Shown: positions 25,000-34,139 of the stretch, in pieces
How the letters are laid out: every line of letters begins with the position of its first letter
How positions within the stretch are numbered: the stretch's first letter is position 1
Assembly (NCBI GenBank): GCA_009995705.1
Contig: JAADBR010000030.1
Span: forward strand, 1 to 40,022
DNA length: 40,022 bases
Direction of reading: 5' to 3'
Origin: Microcystis aeruginosa W13-11
Lineage (GTDB): Bacteria; Cyanobacteriota; Cyanobacteriia; Cyanobacteriales; Microcystaceae
The notes under the pieces: generated by a model
Seen by the model: only the letters and a program-made list of their open reading frames with translations
Databases searched by the model: none
What the model was told of the DNA's origin: nothing
Made by a program: the position numbers and the translations under genes

Positions 25000-25086
25000 A
25001 ATCCCAGCAATAACGCCTCTAGAGAGCGGAAGTAGGCACTTTTCAGCCTACTCCCTCAAAATAAGAAATCAAGGAAGGACAGCACT

Positions 25087-27618
25087 ATGTCGATTAAACA
25101 ACTTTCACTTTTCGAGAATCTTCCCCCAGAGCAAGATACAAAAGCAATTACGACTTCGGAAGAGATTAGCGAACTTGAAATTACTATCTTATTGAGTGCT
25201 TTGACCGCAAATGCGATCGCTCAAACCGACTCGACATTGATTTCCGCTTTAGCTGACGATCCAAGAGCGATAGCGATCGCCCAAACCTTCGATCGTCCTA
25301 AATTGGTTAGACAGTTACGACTTTCTCAATCTCAAAAAGAAAGCGAGTTCATTAAACCCACGTTTAAGGGAAATCAAGTTTTTTATCGAGAACGAGAGAT
25401 AGGTAGGATACAGCTTGTGTACAAATCACCCTCACCGGGAGAGCTACAAGCAAAATTAACTCATGAAAGCACGATTGATCGGTTTTTAGAGTTTTTGCAG
25501 AAAAAATATCAAATTGTTTCCCTGCATGAAAGTGATTACCATGTACAAATTTTTATTCCTCAGCCTCAACAATCGAATAATATTGAGGAGCTTTGGATAG
25601 AATTTCTCACGAAAGTGATTTTTTCTATCTATGGAGACTTTCAATATCAGCTATCAGGGTTAATGCAAACTTTTATCACAATGTTGAAAAGTGTTACATT
25701 AGCGGGACGAGGTTTTAGCACCCTAGAAATTCCGATCATTACTAGAGATCAAGCCAAGGTGTTAGCGGCTTTGTATTTAGCTATTTTCGAGCAAGTCAAT
25801 GATCGCCAAGAGAAGCGTGAGACAGAGATCATTCGACTTATCAAGGAAATTGAATCAGAAGAACTTAACTCGAAAGACTTAGAATCTAAAGAAAAGAAGC
25901 TAAAAAGCAAGCAGGAAATGCAAGCTAAAGAGTTTAAAAAATACAGAGATTATTTTCAGAAAGCTTTGTCTAAATTATTAGATGAGCAACGAGCTATTTA
26001 TCATGAGATAAGAACCATTGATGAGCAATTGACAAAAACTGGTTTGTCAAAAGCTCAAGTTAGCAAATTACAGAAGCAAAAGGATAAAATAGAGTCACAA
26101 ATTATTTTTCATGAAGGATCGATCGAGGAGAAGCAGGGATTTCTAGAAGAATCTGACGGAAATCCGTTTGAGTTTCTAAACAAACAAAAACAAACCGATC
26201 TATTGAAGCCAATTCAGGCGATCGCTAAATCTTTTAACAAAACAGCCACAGAACAAATTAACTCGACTCGTGGCGATATTTTCACTCAATGTATATTAGA
26301 GATGTATCGTTTGTTAGAAAATCCAAAACTCGAAACCATTCCGGAACCGCTTTTAACAATTAGACCAAAAACTTTAGGAGCAAGGACAGCGGGAGACGAT
26401 GGTAAAGATTTTTGTTACTCTTGCGGAGTAACTTTAGATGCTAAAACTGCGCGGTGGAGAGTAGCTAGATTTATGTTCGAGCGACCGTCTCAACGTCGTC
26501 AATCATCCTCTAGTGAAGATAGACCTTTCATTTGCTCTTCTTGTTCTGTATTATCGTTTGCCTCACCCTTAAAAGTAACGGATGATAGCATTATCTTACG
26601 ACTTGAATCTCAAGATGATAGAGGTGTAACGAAAGTTAAAATCAAAGACTACTTGCGAATGCTAACCAATAAAGAAGTACATTTATCTTCGGGTTGTTAC
26701 ATTGCCCTAACTTCTGAAAAAACAATCACAGGAGATACCGCTTCAGAAAAACTAGGACAGTTTCAATATGCTTTAGCAAAAGTTGCCTCGATTTTCCCCT
26801 TAGAGGTTATTAAAGATTTTAAATTTGTTCTTCAGCTTCAAAGAACAGAAAAAGTTTTAGTAAGCCGTCAATTAATATTTATTAAAGGTTTGATAGAAGG
26901 TTATCATCAATCAATTATCGTCAGTGGGAAAGATATTAACCTTAAACTAGGAGATGCAATTCGTTATGTACAACAAGATTCACCCTACTTAGCAGACTAC
27001 ACATTACTTAAAGCTTCAAGTATTTCTGACCGCCTATTATTGGAACGAGTTAGGGAACAATATTTGCAAACCATCATCCAAGATATTCAAGGAGAAGATA
27101 TGACTATCGATTCACTTTGGAAACGCGCAAAATTATATGAAGACGTGGCCGCATTGACAGGATTAACTTACGCTTTTGCCCAATCTTTAGAAAGTACTGC
27201 TAAAAAATTAATGAAGCCAGAAGATGCAGAACGTGAGGTAAGTAAATTAATAGAAAAAGTAGATGATCCTGTTGCTTTTAGTTATTATGCGACTTTAGGA
27301 GATGAAAAGAAAATTAGTGTTCAAGCAAGGCTATATCACAATCCTGACAATTACTTTATCTACGAACAAGCAAAAAAAATGCTAGAGGATAAGCTAGAAA
27401 TCACTAATAGAGAAGAAGTTGATAATTCTGGTAAAAAATGGCTTGTTTTTTATGCTGACGACATCACCAAATCTTACGCTTATTTTGCCAATCCTGATCA
27501 AGAAGGTAATTATGCCCAAGAAAAAGAGTGGAAGAATTTAACTTATAATCTCAAACTTTCTCTTTATACGCGGTTTCCTGAATTGGTTCGTAAACTTTCA
27601 TCTAAAGGAGATAAATAA
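25087..27618 (+). CDS. cas10d: Type I-D large subunit Cas10d (Csc3), without visible HD domain
   Basis: The 843-aa large subunit of the I-D effector. Visible parts: an N-terminal region (1-235) without any HD motif, a long charged coiled coil (about 242-340), a zinc-ribbon (Cys443, Cys446, Cys483, Cys486), and a helical C-terminal part (about 672-843) equal to the small subunit. No GGDD palm motif. Classical Cas10d proteins are somewhat longer and carry an N-terminal HD nuclease, while here HD residues appear in Cas3. Start ATG with GGAAGGAC upstream. It is the first large gene of the operon, 2 bp before csc2. Identity rests on the zinc-ribbon, the C-terminus and csc2/csc1 neighbours. Confidence 0.85.
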   Translation: MSIKQLSLFENLPPEQDTKAITTSEEISELEITILLSALTANAIAQTDSTLISALADDPRAIAIAQTFDRPKLVRQLRLSQSQKESEFIKPTFKGNQVFYREREIGRIQLVYKSPSPGELQAKLTHESTIDRFLEFLQKKYQIVSLHESDYHVQIFIPQPQQSNNIEELWIEFLTKVIFSIYGDFQYQLSGLMQTFITMLKSVTLAGRGFSTLEIPIITRDQAKVLAALYLAIFEQVNDRQEKRETEIIRLIKEIESEELNSKDLESKEKKLKSKQEMQAKEFKKYRDYFQKALSKLLDEQRAIYHEIRTIDEQLTKTGLSKAQVSKLQKQKDKIESQIIFHEGSIEEKQGFLEESDGNPFEFLNKQKQTDLLKPIQAIAKSFNKTATEQINSTRGDIFTQCILEMYRLLENPKLETIPEPLLTIRPKTLGARTAGDDGKDFCYSCGVTLDAKTARWRVARFMFERPSQRRQSSSSEDRPFICSSCSVLSFASPLKVTDDSIILRLESQDDRGVTKVKIKDYLRMLTNKEVHLSSGCYIALTSEKTITGDTASEKLGQFQYALAKVASIFPLEVIKDFKFVLQLQRTEKVLVSRQLIFIKGLIEGYHQSIIVSGKDINLKLGDAIRYVQQDSPYLADYTLLKASSISDRLLLERVREQYLQTIIQDIQGEDMTIDSLWKRAKLYEDVAALTGLTYAFAQSLESTAKKLMKPEDAEREVSKLIEKVDDPVAFSYYATLGDEKKISVQARLYHNPDNYFIYEQAKKMLEDKLEITNREEVDNSGKKWLVFYADDITKSYAYFANPDQEGNYAQEKEWKNLTYNLKLSLYTRFPELVRKLSSKGDK
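27100..27618 (+). CDS. cas11d: Internal-start small subunit Cas11d
   Basis: In type I-D systems the small subunit is translated from within cas10d. Here an in-frame ATG (codon 672, MTIDSLWKRAKLYEDVAALT) has AAGGAG 5 nt before it, the best ribosome site inside the gene. The product is 172 aa, helical, and shares the cas10d stop. The size and place agree with the known Cas11d. Inferred from sequence and family knowledge. Confidence 0.72.
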   Translation: MTIDSLWKRAKLYEDVAALTGLTYAFAQSLESTAKKLMKPEDAEREVSKLIEKVDDPVAFSYYATLGDEKKISVQARLYHNPDNYFIYEQAKKMLEDKLEITNREEVDNSGKKWLVFYADDITKSYAYFANPDQEGNYAQEKEWKNLTYNLKLSLYTRFPELVRKLSSKGDK

Positions 27619-27620
27619 CA

Positions 27621-28514
27621 ATGGCTACCGAATCTAAAGTGACGACTGGACTACCTAAGACTGATGCTAATAACCCTAGATTGCATTTTGATATTTATGC
27701 CATTCTCGAAGGCTCTCAAGAGCTTTACCTAGGACATGAAGTACAGGTTAATGTTAACTTAGTTGAAATTGTTAAACTGAGTACAAAAGATGGTAAAGAA
27801 ATTGAAAAATGTTATATTTCTCCGACCAAACGGCGAGGAGTTGAACGACGTTGCTTACTATGGTCTCCTGTGAAAAGTGGAGAGCTGCTAGGAGATAAGC
27901 AAAACTGCGGAATTCCCAGAACCTGTGCTGAACCCACTTGTCCGATTTGTGCTACATTTGGCGCACTCGATCCGGGAAAACGGACTTTAATCGGTCGGGT
28001 AACTCATGGTGGAGGTGTTGCCATACAAGAGATTTACCCGGTCGAAAAACAACGAGCAATGCACCCCGCTTTATTGGTCAATCGAAAAGATGAAACTCCC
28101 ACACCTTTTAGACGAGAATACAATCAACCCGGTATTCTCTATCCAGTTTATAACCATGCTCTGAGTATCACCGATCAAGACTTTTCAGCCGTCGCTTATG
28201 CTTTCTTGGATTCATTACCTCGCATAGGTTCAGGAAATCCGAAAGGAATTGCTATCGCGGAAACGGACGATCGTACCCCGCTTCTGGTTTTGGATAGATA
28301 TTTATCTCCTAGAGGGAAGCGTCCAATCGTTTCTCCCTCGGAAACCGACCCGCAAAAGGCGATCAATGATTTCCTTTATTTGGCACTGTATCCTGAAACT
28401 AATTTCACTAATCATATTCAAGAAGCGCACTTCGATCGCTGGATAGGCAATGAAGCGTTAGCCAAATTACAAGAATACTCCGCAATATTCGTCGATACGG
28501 TTTTACAAGCATAA
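27621..28514 (+). CDS. csc2: Cas7d (Csc2), crRNA backbone subunit
   Basis: A 297-aa Cas7-family RNA-binding protein that would coat the crRNA spacer in multiple copies. The sequence has the Csc2 style: KCYISPTKRRGVERRCLLWS near residue 64, a cysteine motif CAEPTCPICATFG (about 104-116) and GGGVAIQEIYPVEKQRAMHP. Starts 3 bp after cas10d with AAGGAGAT inside the end of that gene, so the two are tightly coupled. Length is slightly short for the family. Confidence 0.9.
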   Translation: MATESKVTTGLPKTDANNPRLHFDIYAILEGSQELYLGHEVQVNVNLVEIVKLSTKDGKEIEKCYISPTKRRGVERRCLLWSPVKSGELLGDKQNCGIPRTCAEPTCPICATFGALDPGKRTLIGRVTHGGGVAIQEIYPVEKQRAMHPALLVNRKDETPTPFRREYNQPGILYPVYNHALSITDQDFSAVAYAFLDSLPRIGSGNPKGIAIAETDDRTPLLVLDRYLSPRGKRPIVSPSETDPQKAINDFLYLALYPETNFTNHIQEAHFDRWIGNEALAKLQEYSAIFVDTVLQA

Positions 28515-28517
28515 ATC

Positions 28518-29342
28518 ATGTATTGCCTGACCTTTAAGATTATCCCAACGGCGGCGATGACATTTCGCATACTGCCTGGATCAATTCTCAATATCGCCAC
28601 CTATCCCTTCGTCCCACCGACTACTTTTTCTGGGTTTCTTCGACGGATAGCAATGTTAAGCGAGGGATTAGATATCCCTGAAACCAGCATTAACAAGGAA
28701 AATCCGCCTTATTTCACCCTACCTCGTCAGTATATAGCGTTAGGAGCCTATCCAGTCCTAGATAAATGGTCTGGAGTCCATCGTACTCATCGCAAAGGAA
28801 CTCGATCTTTTAACCATGATGTTTTTTCTAGACTATACATTGATGGCGATCGAGAAAACTTTCAGTTACATACTTGGGAATATTTTATCGCTGAGGAGTT
28901 AATCGGCTATGTTGTCAGTGAATCTGAGTCTAGTCTAGAGGCATTTTCTAACCTACGAGGAGTCGGATGTAAAATTGGTAAGGAAGGATTTGCGGTGATT
29001 GACGAGGTATCTGAACCTATACGACTCCAAAGAAAGATTCTTTCCGCTCACCCGTCAACTATTGTTCCAATGGAAGCTTTGATACAGCGAAATCCCTTAA
29101 TTAATCGTTGTGATATTTATAATCTCTATCGTCATGAATGGTCAGCAGATCAGACACAAAATGAGGATAAGGGATTGTTCGACATAGAGCGATCGCCTAT
29201 TAATGGTTTTATCCCCTTTGTTGCCGCTTACTATCCTGAAAAAGCCAATCCTTTACCCACTTTAGATTTCTATACGGATGGAAATCTTCAGATTCCTGTA
29301 GCACTCGTGGAACTTTTACAAGGAGAATCAATTAATGTCTAA
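28518..29342 (+). CDS. csc1: Cas5d (Csc1)
   Basis: A 274-aa Cas5-group protein that holds the 5' handle of the crRNA and contacts the PAM region. It shows the expected N-terminal glycine-poor RRM strand (YCLTFKIIPTAAMTFRILPG), ATYPFVPPTTFSGFLRRIAM and a C-terminal EKANPLPTLDFYTDGNLQIP. The ATG is 4 bp after csc2, and its end overlaps cas3 by 8 bp, consistent with one operon. Confidence 0.9.
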   Translation: MYCLTFKIIPTAAMTFRILPGSILNIATYPFVPPTTFSGFLRRIAMLSEGLDIPETSINKENPPYFTLPRQYIALGAYPVLDKWSGVHRTHRKGTRSFNHDVFSRLYIDGDRENFQLHTWEYFIAEELIGYVVSESESSLEAFSNLRGVGCKIGKEGFAVIDEVSEPIRLQRKILSAHPSTIVPMEALIQRNPLINRCDIYNLYRHEWSADQTQNEDKGLFDIERSPINGFIPFVAAYYPEKANPLPTLDFYTDGNLQIPVALVELLQGESINV

Positions 29343-32088
29343 ATCTAACCCTCGACCTTTTTTCAAATTCGGCCGCGTGTTTTTTCCAGGCGAACCTAAA
29401 ATTGCCCCTGATAAAATTCTTTTTCAACCCCTAGGTAATCATGTAGGTAATGTTAGACAATTAGCCAGAAAATGGCAAGATGACAACTTTTCTTTAGAAC
29501 GAGTTATTGAAGGAATCAATTTACACGACAAAGCTAAACCACAAACCTTCAAAATTCTCGTTGAAACTAATAAACAGGTAGAGTTTACAAAATATACTTA
29601 TTCATTTAAAGGCCATCGATTTAAAGTAGATAAACCACAAAATCTTTGGGTGCAAGCTCTAGCGAGAGGACATCATGACTATTCAACTAAGGAAATTATC
29701 AAGGATACCTATCAATTAAAAAAAGATCCTAAATATCAGAAGATTTTCTCTAAAGACCCCTTACAATACGCCAAAGAACTTTATATTTTGGAAATGTGCG
29801 ATCAAATTGAAGCGGAATTAGCTTGTCGTGTCATTGGAGACGACGAACAGGCAAAATCTCGCACATTTATGGATTTTACAATAACTAAAGGTATATCTGA
29901 AGATAGCAAACACCGTGTTTTTTATCTCGATCCCTATCCTTTTAAAGAACCAACTATCACTTTAAATTTTCGTTCGTGGACATATAATTTATCAGAGGAG
30001 GATAAAAATCAACTCCAACAATTACACGAAAATGGAAAAGATAAGGAATTAGGAAATAAATTGGATACTCTTGTTAAAGAGTGGTGGGAAAAAAACGAAC
30101 ATACAATCAGTGAAGACCCAGCAATTACTGCCATTATCAAGCCTTCTAATTCAAAAACTAAACCGATTCCAGAAAAATCAAAAAATGCAATTTTTTGGTA
30201 TAAAGAATTAGCGAATTTTCAACCTAATCCAATGCAGGAGGAAGTCTTTCAAACAATGGTTGAAACTCAACATCCAGCTTTTATCCTTAAAGCTCCTACA
30301 GGAGTGGGAAAATTTGAAGCGATTATTATTCCCTTTTTAGCTATGCTATCTACAAAAGAAGATAGACATCGCCTGATTATACCCCTACCTGCACGAAGTT
30401 TGTTAGAAGATCAAAAACAGAGATGTGAGAAATATTTAAAACAATTTTCACTCCTACACAAGGGACGTGAAGTGTCTTTGGTGATAGATACGGGAACCGA
30501 AATGAATCGATATGTTTATCTAGATGGAGAAGTTAAACCTAGCAATAATTCTCGAAGACATTTATACAAAGGAGATATTATTTTAACAACGATTGATAAA
30601 TTTATATATCGATACTTTGGCTATGGTGATAAGCAAAAATCATTCATCTTTCCCTATCGAATTCATCATGGTAATACACTGATTTGTTTTGATGAAGCTC
30701 ATACCTATGATGATATTTCGTTTACTAACTTTTGCAGTTTGGTTAAAGCTTTGTATGAAGCAGGACGCTCGCTTGTTTTAATGACGGCAACTTTATCACA
30801 AAATCATCTGGAAAGATTGGATTATCTTGCGGATAACGTGATCGATTACATTGATGTTCAGGACAATCTAGAGAAGCTAAATAATTTTTATCAGCAAATT
30901 TTGAAGCAAGACTATTCTAATTTGAAACAGTTTGAATGGGTTGATGATATTGTTTATGATGTAAAAGAACCAACAAATTTTCAACAAAAGTTGACCTCGA
31001 TCGCCCTTGCAGAATGGAACTCTAACCCAAGCCATCGTATCATCGTTTCTGTAGAAACTGTTAAAGATGCAATAGCAATTTATGAAAAAATAAAACAGAC
31101 ATTAAACATTAAATCTTCAGGACAAAATGAATTTTTGTTTCTCTACCATGGTCGTTTGTCAGATATTCCCAAAACTTCCCATTATTCTCGCACCAATCTT
31201 TATCAAAGATTAAAAGAGAGAGATGAAAATGACCAAGCTTATATTCTGGTTACTACCAGTGCGATCGAAGTTGGGTGTGATTTAAATAGTACCAGATTGA
31301 TTACTCAAATGTGTAACCCAGAAAGTTTAATTCAACGAGCGGGACGTTGCAATCGTAAAGGTAATGTTGAAGATGCAAAAATTATCGTCGTTGGCAATAA
31401 TATTCCAGAATTTGTCAATACCTTGAGCGAGACAGAGCTAGAAGATTATCAAACAACCCTTAATGACTTGCACGCTCAAAACTTTGATCCGAAAGCGATC
31501 ATGAATTGTGTTTCTACAAAACAGACAATTGATGATTATCGAGTTGTCGAGCTTTTTTCCATGTTGCAAGACTATGTTTATAATGCCGATCTCACTTGTC
31601 AATCTGCTCATGAAAAAGGATTGGTAATTACCCGTAGCTGGACTCCATCCGTTACCTTGGTGTACGATGATGGTAATCAAGGTGATAATCTAGAAGATAT
31701 TGTAAAAAAATCTCCCCAAATTCAAGTTTCGATTGATCGTTTGATTCTGAAAAAAAATGATGAAGGCAATTCTATAAATCAGTATGCTAATGTGGATGTT
31801 TACGAATGGATTTACGACAAGGAAGAAACTCGATATAAATTAGAACCATTAAAATATTGGGGATGTGCATACAGTAAAGATATGGTGATCAAAGTTCGTG
31901 CAGTTAGGGATGGAGCCATATCCGATTCTTTTGAGCCTTATTCTTATGATCATGAATTAGGGTTTAAAGACTTGCCTGGAGTTTTTATTAAATGGAGACC
32001 AAATGGCTATCAAGAAAGACTTCAGTATAACCCCACAAAAGATCGATCAGTAGTGATTAACTACACTTCTGCTCTAACACAAGATTGA
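29335..32088 (+). CDS. cas3: Cas3 helicase with N-terminal HD nuclease
   Basis: A 917-aa Cas3. The N-terminal HD set is visible: His36 (NHVGNV), His64-Asp65 (LHDKAKP), His113-His114 (RGHHDY) and Asp156 (MCDQIEAE). The helicase follows: Walker A APTGVGK with Lys326, DEAH at 453-456, SAT-like TATLSQ, TTSAIEVGCDL and QRAGRCNR. It unwinds and degrades target DNA after the effector binds. In most described I-D systems the HD nuclease is on Cas10d and Cas3 is helicase-only. Here the reverse appears true. The ATG overlaps csc1. The last 170 codons are duplicated at 21978. Confidence 0.92.
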   Translation: MSKSNPRPFFKFGRVFFPGEPKIAPDKILFQPLGNHVGNVRQLARKWQDDNFSLERVIEGINLHDKAKPQTFKILVETNKQVEFTKYTYSFKGHRFKVDKPQNLWVQALARGHHDYSTKEIIKDTYQLKKDPKYQKIFSKDPLQYAKELYILEMCDQIEAELACRVIGDDEQAKSRTFMDFTITKGISEDSKHRVFYLDPYPFKEPTITLNFRSWTYNLSEEDKNQLQQLHENGKDKELGNKLDTLVKEWWEKNEHTISEDPAITAIIKPSNSKTKPIPEKSKNAIFWYKELANFQPNPMQEEVFQTMVETQHPAFILKAPTGVGKFEAIIIPFLAMLSTKEDRHRLIIPLPARSLLEDQKQRCEKYLKQFSLLHKGREVSLVIDTGTEMNRYVYLDGEVKPSNNSRRHLYKGDIILTTIDKFIYRYFGYGDKQKSFIFPYRIHHGNTLICFDEAHTYDDISFTNFCSLVKALYEAGRSLVLMTATLSQNHLERLDYLADNVIDYIDVQDNLEKLNNFYQQILKQDYSNLKQFEWVDDIVYDVKEPTNFQQKLTSIALAEWNSNPSHRIIVSVETVKDAIAIYEKIKQTLNIKSSGQNEFLFLYHGRLSDIPKTSHYSRTNLYQRLKERDENDQAYILVTTSAIEVGCDLNSTRLITQMCNPESLIQRAGRCNRKGNVEDAKIIVVGNNIPEFVNTLSETELEDYQTTLNDLHAQNFDPKAIMNCVSTKQTIDDYRVVELFSMLQDYVYNADLTCQSAHEKGLVITRSWTPSVTLVYDDGNQGDNLEDIVKKSPQIQVSIDRLILKKNDEGNSINQYANVDVYEWIYDKEETRYKLEPLKYWGCAYSKDMVIKVRAVRDGAISDSFEPYSYDHELGFKDLPGVFIKWRPNGYQERLQYNPTKDRSVVINYTSALTQD

Positions 32089-32135
32089 TTTTTATCTTGT
32101 GCGGGATATGTTCACTACACTAGAAACTATATACC

Positions 32136-32702
32136 ATGACTCTTATCTCCTCTAAATCCCTCACTTTACCAGAATTTCTCTCCCTAACTGCTCCCGATGG
32201 CGATATTACCTATGAATTAGTCGATGGAGAAGCGATCGCAAAAATGTCACCGAAATTCTTTCATTCTCGTTTAACTGGTGCTTTATTTCTTGTACTCGAT
32301 CGCTGGAATCAAGGACGGGGAGAAGTGGGAATCGAATGGGCGATCATTCTGAGCAAAAACGATCAAGATTGGTGTCCCGTCCCCGATCTCCTCTACATTT
32401 CCCTAGAAAGGTTAGGAGACATTCCCCTCACCGATGAAGCTTGTCCCGTTCCCCCGGAATTAGTCATCGAAATTATTTCTCCTGAACAATCCTTCAGCAG
32501 CCTGAGCGAAAAAGCCGTGGCCTACCTAAAAGCAGGAGTCAGTCGCGTCTGGATCGTCGATCCCCGGGCCAAGCAGATCACGATTTTCTATCCCGACGCA
32601 CCCCCGGCGATTAAAAAAGGCGATGACGAAATTAGCGATATTCTCCTTTCCGATTTAACCCTAACTCCCAGACAAATTTTTGCCAAGGCCCGATTAAGTT
32701 AA
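32136..32702 (+). CDS. Uma2 family (DUF820) protein within the cas operon, copy 2
   Basis: A 188-aa Uma2 protein, nearly identical to the one at 22514. The same residues are conserved: DGDITYELVDGEAI, WCPVPDLLYISLERL, PELVIEIISPEQSF and VWIVDPRAKQITIFYP. Its TAA overlaps the ATG of cas6 by one base, and it begins 47 bp after cas3, so it is read with the operon. Uma2 is not a standard CRISPR gene: it may be an accessory nuclease or a passenger. Confidence 0.9.
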   Translation: MTLISSKSLTLPEFLSLTAPDGDITYELVDGEAIAKMSPKFFHSRLTGALFLVLDRWNQGRGEVGIEWAIILSKNDQDWCPVPDLLYISLERLGDIPLTDEACPVPPELVIEIISPEQSFSSLSEKAVAYLKAGVSRVWIVDPRAKQITIFYPDAPPAIKKGDDEISDILLSDLTLTPRQIFAKARLS

Positions 32703-33538
32703 TGCCCTACAGTCTCGTTCTCAATCTCACCCCTCGATCGCCGATCTATCCGAATTTTCTCACCGGACGACACCTTCATGCGCTATTCCTTACCCTTGTC
32801 AGTAGTGTTGATCGGGAATTAGCGAACATTCTACACACAGCCGAGGCCGATAAAGCTTTTACCTTATCGCCAATACAGATTCAATCGCGGGGGAAAATAA
32901 CAATAAATTCCCCGCAGTGGCGACACGAACGGGAGATATCCTCCGAAACTCCCTGCTGGTGGCGGATTTCTCTGCTCGATGACCGATTATTCAGTAAATT
33001 AACCTCGCTCTGGTTGAATCTCAATCCAAAACAACCCTGGCATCTCGGTTCCGCCGATCTCGTCATTACCAGCGTCCTCGCTACCCCGCAATCGGTTCAA
33101 CCCTGGGCGAACTCTTGTACTTATCAATACCTGTATGAAAACGCCTCGGCAGCGAATCGGGAATTTGATTTCCTTTTCGCCACCCCCGTCATCTTCCGGC
33201 AGGGAAAATTCGATAGTGCCTTACCAACGCGGGAACTGGTGTTTAATAGCCTTCTCAATCGTTGGAATCGCTATAGTGGTATCCCCTTCGATTCTATTGC
33301 CCTAGAGTCAATTTTCCCCAGTTTCTTCGATATTCAAACGAAATTAGCCGACGAAGCCTATAAAAACCAGTCGATCGGTTGTGTGGGCGAGATTCACTAT
33401 CGTCTTTTGGGAGAGGTGGAACCCGCAAAGATTAAAGCGATTAATGCACTGGCGGATTTTGCCCTCTATGCAGGAGTGGGACGGAAAACCACCATGGGAA
33501 TGGGGATGACTCGCAGAATTTCTAAGGAGAAAAGATAG
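32702..33538 (+). CDS. cas6: Cas6 crRNA endonuclease
   Basis: Cleaves the repeat RNA to give crRNAs with the ATTGAAAC handle. The 278-aa protein has a Cas6 layout: N-terminal ferredoxin-like half with GRHLHALFLTL (His24 and His26 candidate catalytic residues) and a C-terminal glycine-rich loop GVGRKTTMGMGMTRR (about 258-272). It is coupled to the Uma2 gene by TAATG and lies 2 bp before cas4. A decayed copy of its start is at 23080. Confidence 0.9.
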   Translation: MPYSLVLNLTPRSPIYPNFLTGRHLHALFLTLVSSVDRELANILHTAEADKAFTLSPIQIQSRGKITINSPQWRHEREISSETPCWWRISLLDDRLFSKLTSLWLNLNPKQPWHLGSADLVITSVLATPQSVQPWANSCTYQYLYENASAANREFDFLFATPVIFRQGKFDSALPTRELVFNSLLNRWNRYSGIPFDSIALESIFPSFFDIQTKLADEAYKNQSIGCVGEIHYRLLGEVEPAKIKAINALADFALYAGVGRKTTMGMGMTRRISKEKR

Positions 33539-33540
33539 TT

Positions 33541-34134
33541 ATGGATGAATCTGACTACATACCGATCGCCGCTCTCAACCATTACGCCTACTGTCCTCAC
33601 CGTTGTTGGCGGATGTTCGTCGCCGGGGAATTTCTTGATAATAGCTACACGATCGAAGGAACAAATTTACACGAACGAGTTCACACCGTCGGGGCGGGAA
33701 ACCGCGAGGAAATATGGCAAATTCGGGCGATATGGCTCAAATCAGACAATTACCGTCTCATCGGTAAAGCCGATCTGATCGAGTCCCACGACGGCGAATT
33801 TATCCCCGGGTCATACAAACGGGGCAGTAAGGGCGAATGGGATAACGACGAGTTGCAGGTGTGCGCTCAAGCCCTGTGTTTGGAAGAAATGACCGGAAAA
33901 AGCGTAGATACTGGCTATATCTACTATGCCAGTTCTCACCAGCGTCAACCAGTGGCGATCGATCTTGCTTTACGGCAACGGGCGATCGCTACGCTCCGAG
34001 CAGTTGAAACCCTGATCCAGACGGAAAAAATGCCCCCTGCGGTCTATTCACCCCGCTGCCAGGGATGCAGTTTGTTCGATCGCTGCTTGCCCCGATTAAC
34101 CGAAAAAGTCCAACGATATCGAGAGGAAATCTAA
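33541..34134 (+). CDS. cas4: Cas4 adaptation nuclease with altered active site
   Basis: A 197-aa RecB-like Fe-S nuclease that trims prespacers and checks the PAM. The cluster cysteines are visible: Cys18/Cys22 (YCPHRCW) and Cys173, Cys176, Cys182 (CQGCSLFDRC). His44, Asp78 (GKADLIE) and Lys93 are present, but the catalytic strand reads FIPGSYKRG, where the family usually has a Glu two residues before the Lys (xEYKxG). Ser91 takes that place, so DNA cleavage may be weakened. ATG 2 bp after cas6. Confidence 0.9.
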   Translation: MDESDYIPIAALNHYAYCPHRCWRMFVAGEFLDNSYTIEGTNLHERVHTVGAGNREEIWQIRAIWLKSDNYRLIGKADLIESHDGEFIPGSYKRGSKGEWDNDELQVCAQALCLEEMTGKSVDTGYIYYASSHQRQPVAIDLALRQRAIATLRAVETLIQTEKMPPAVYSPRCQGCSLFDRCLPRLTEKVQRYREEI

Positions 34135-34139
34135 AAAAT

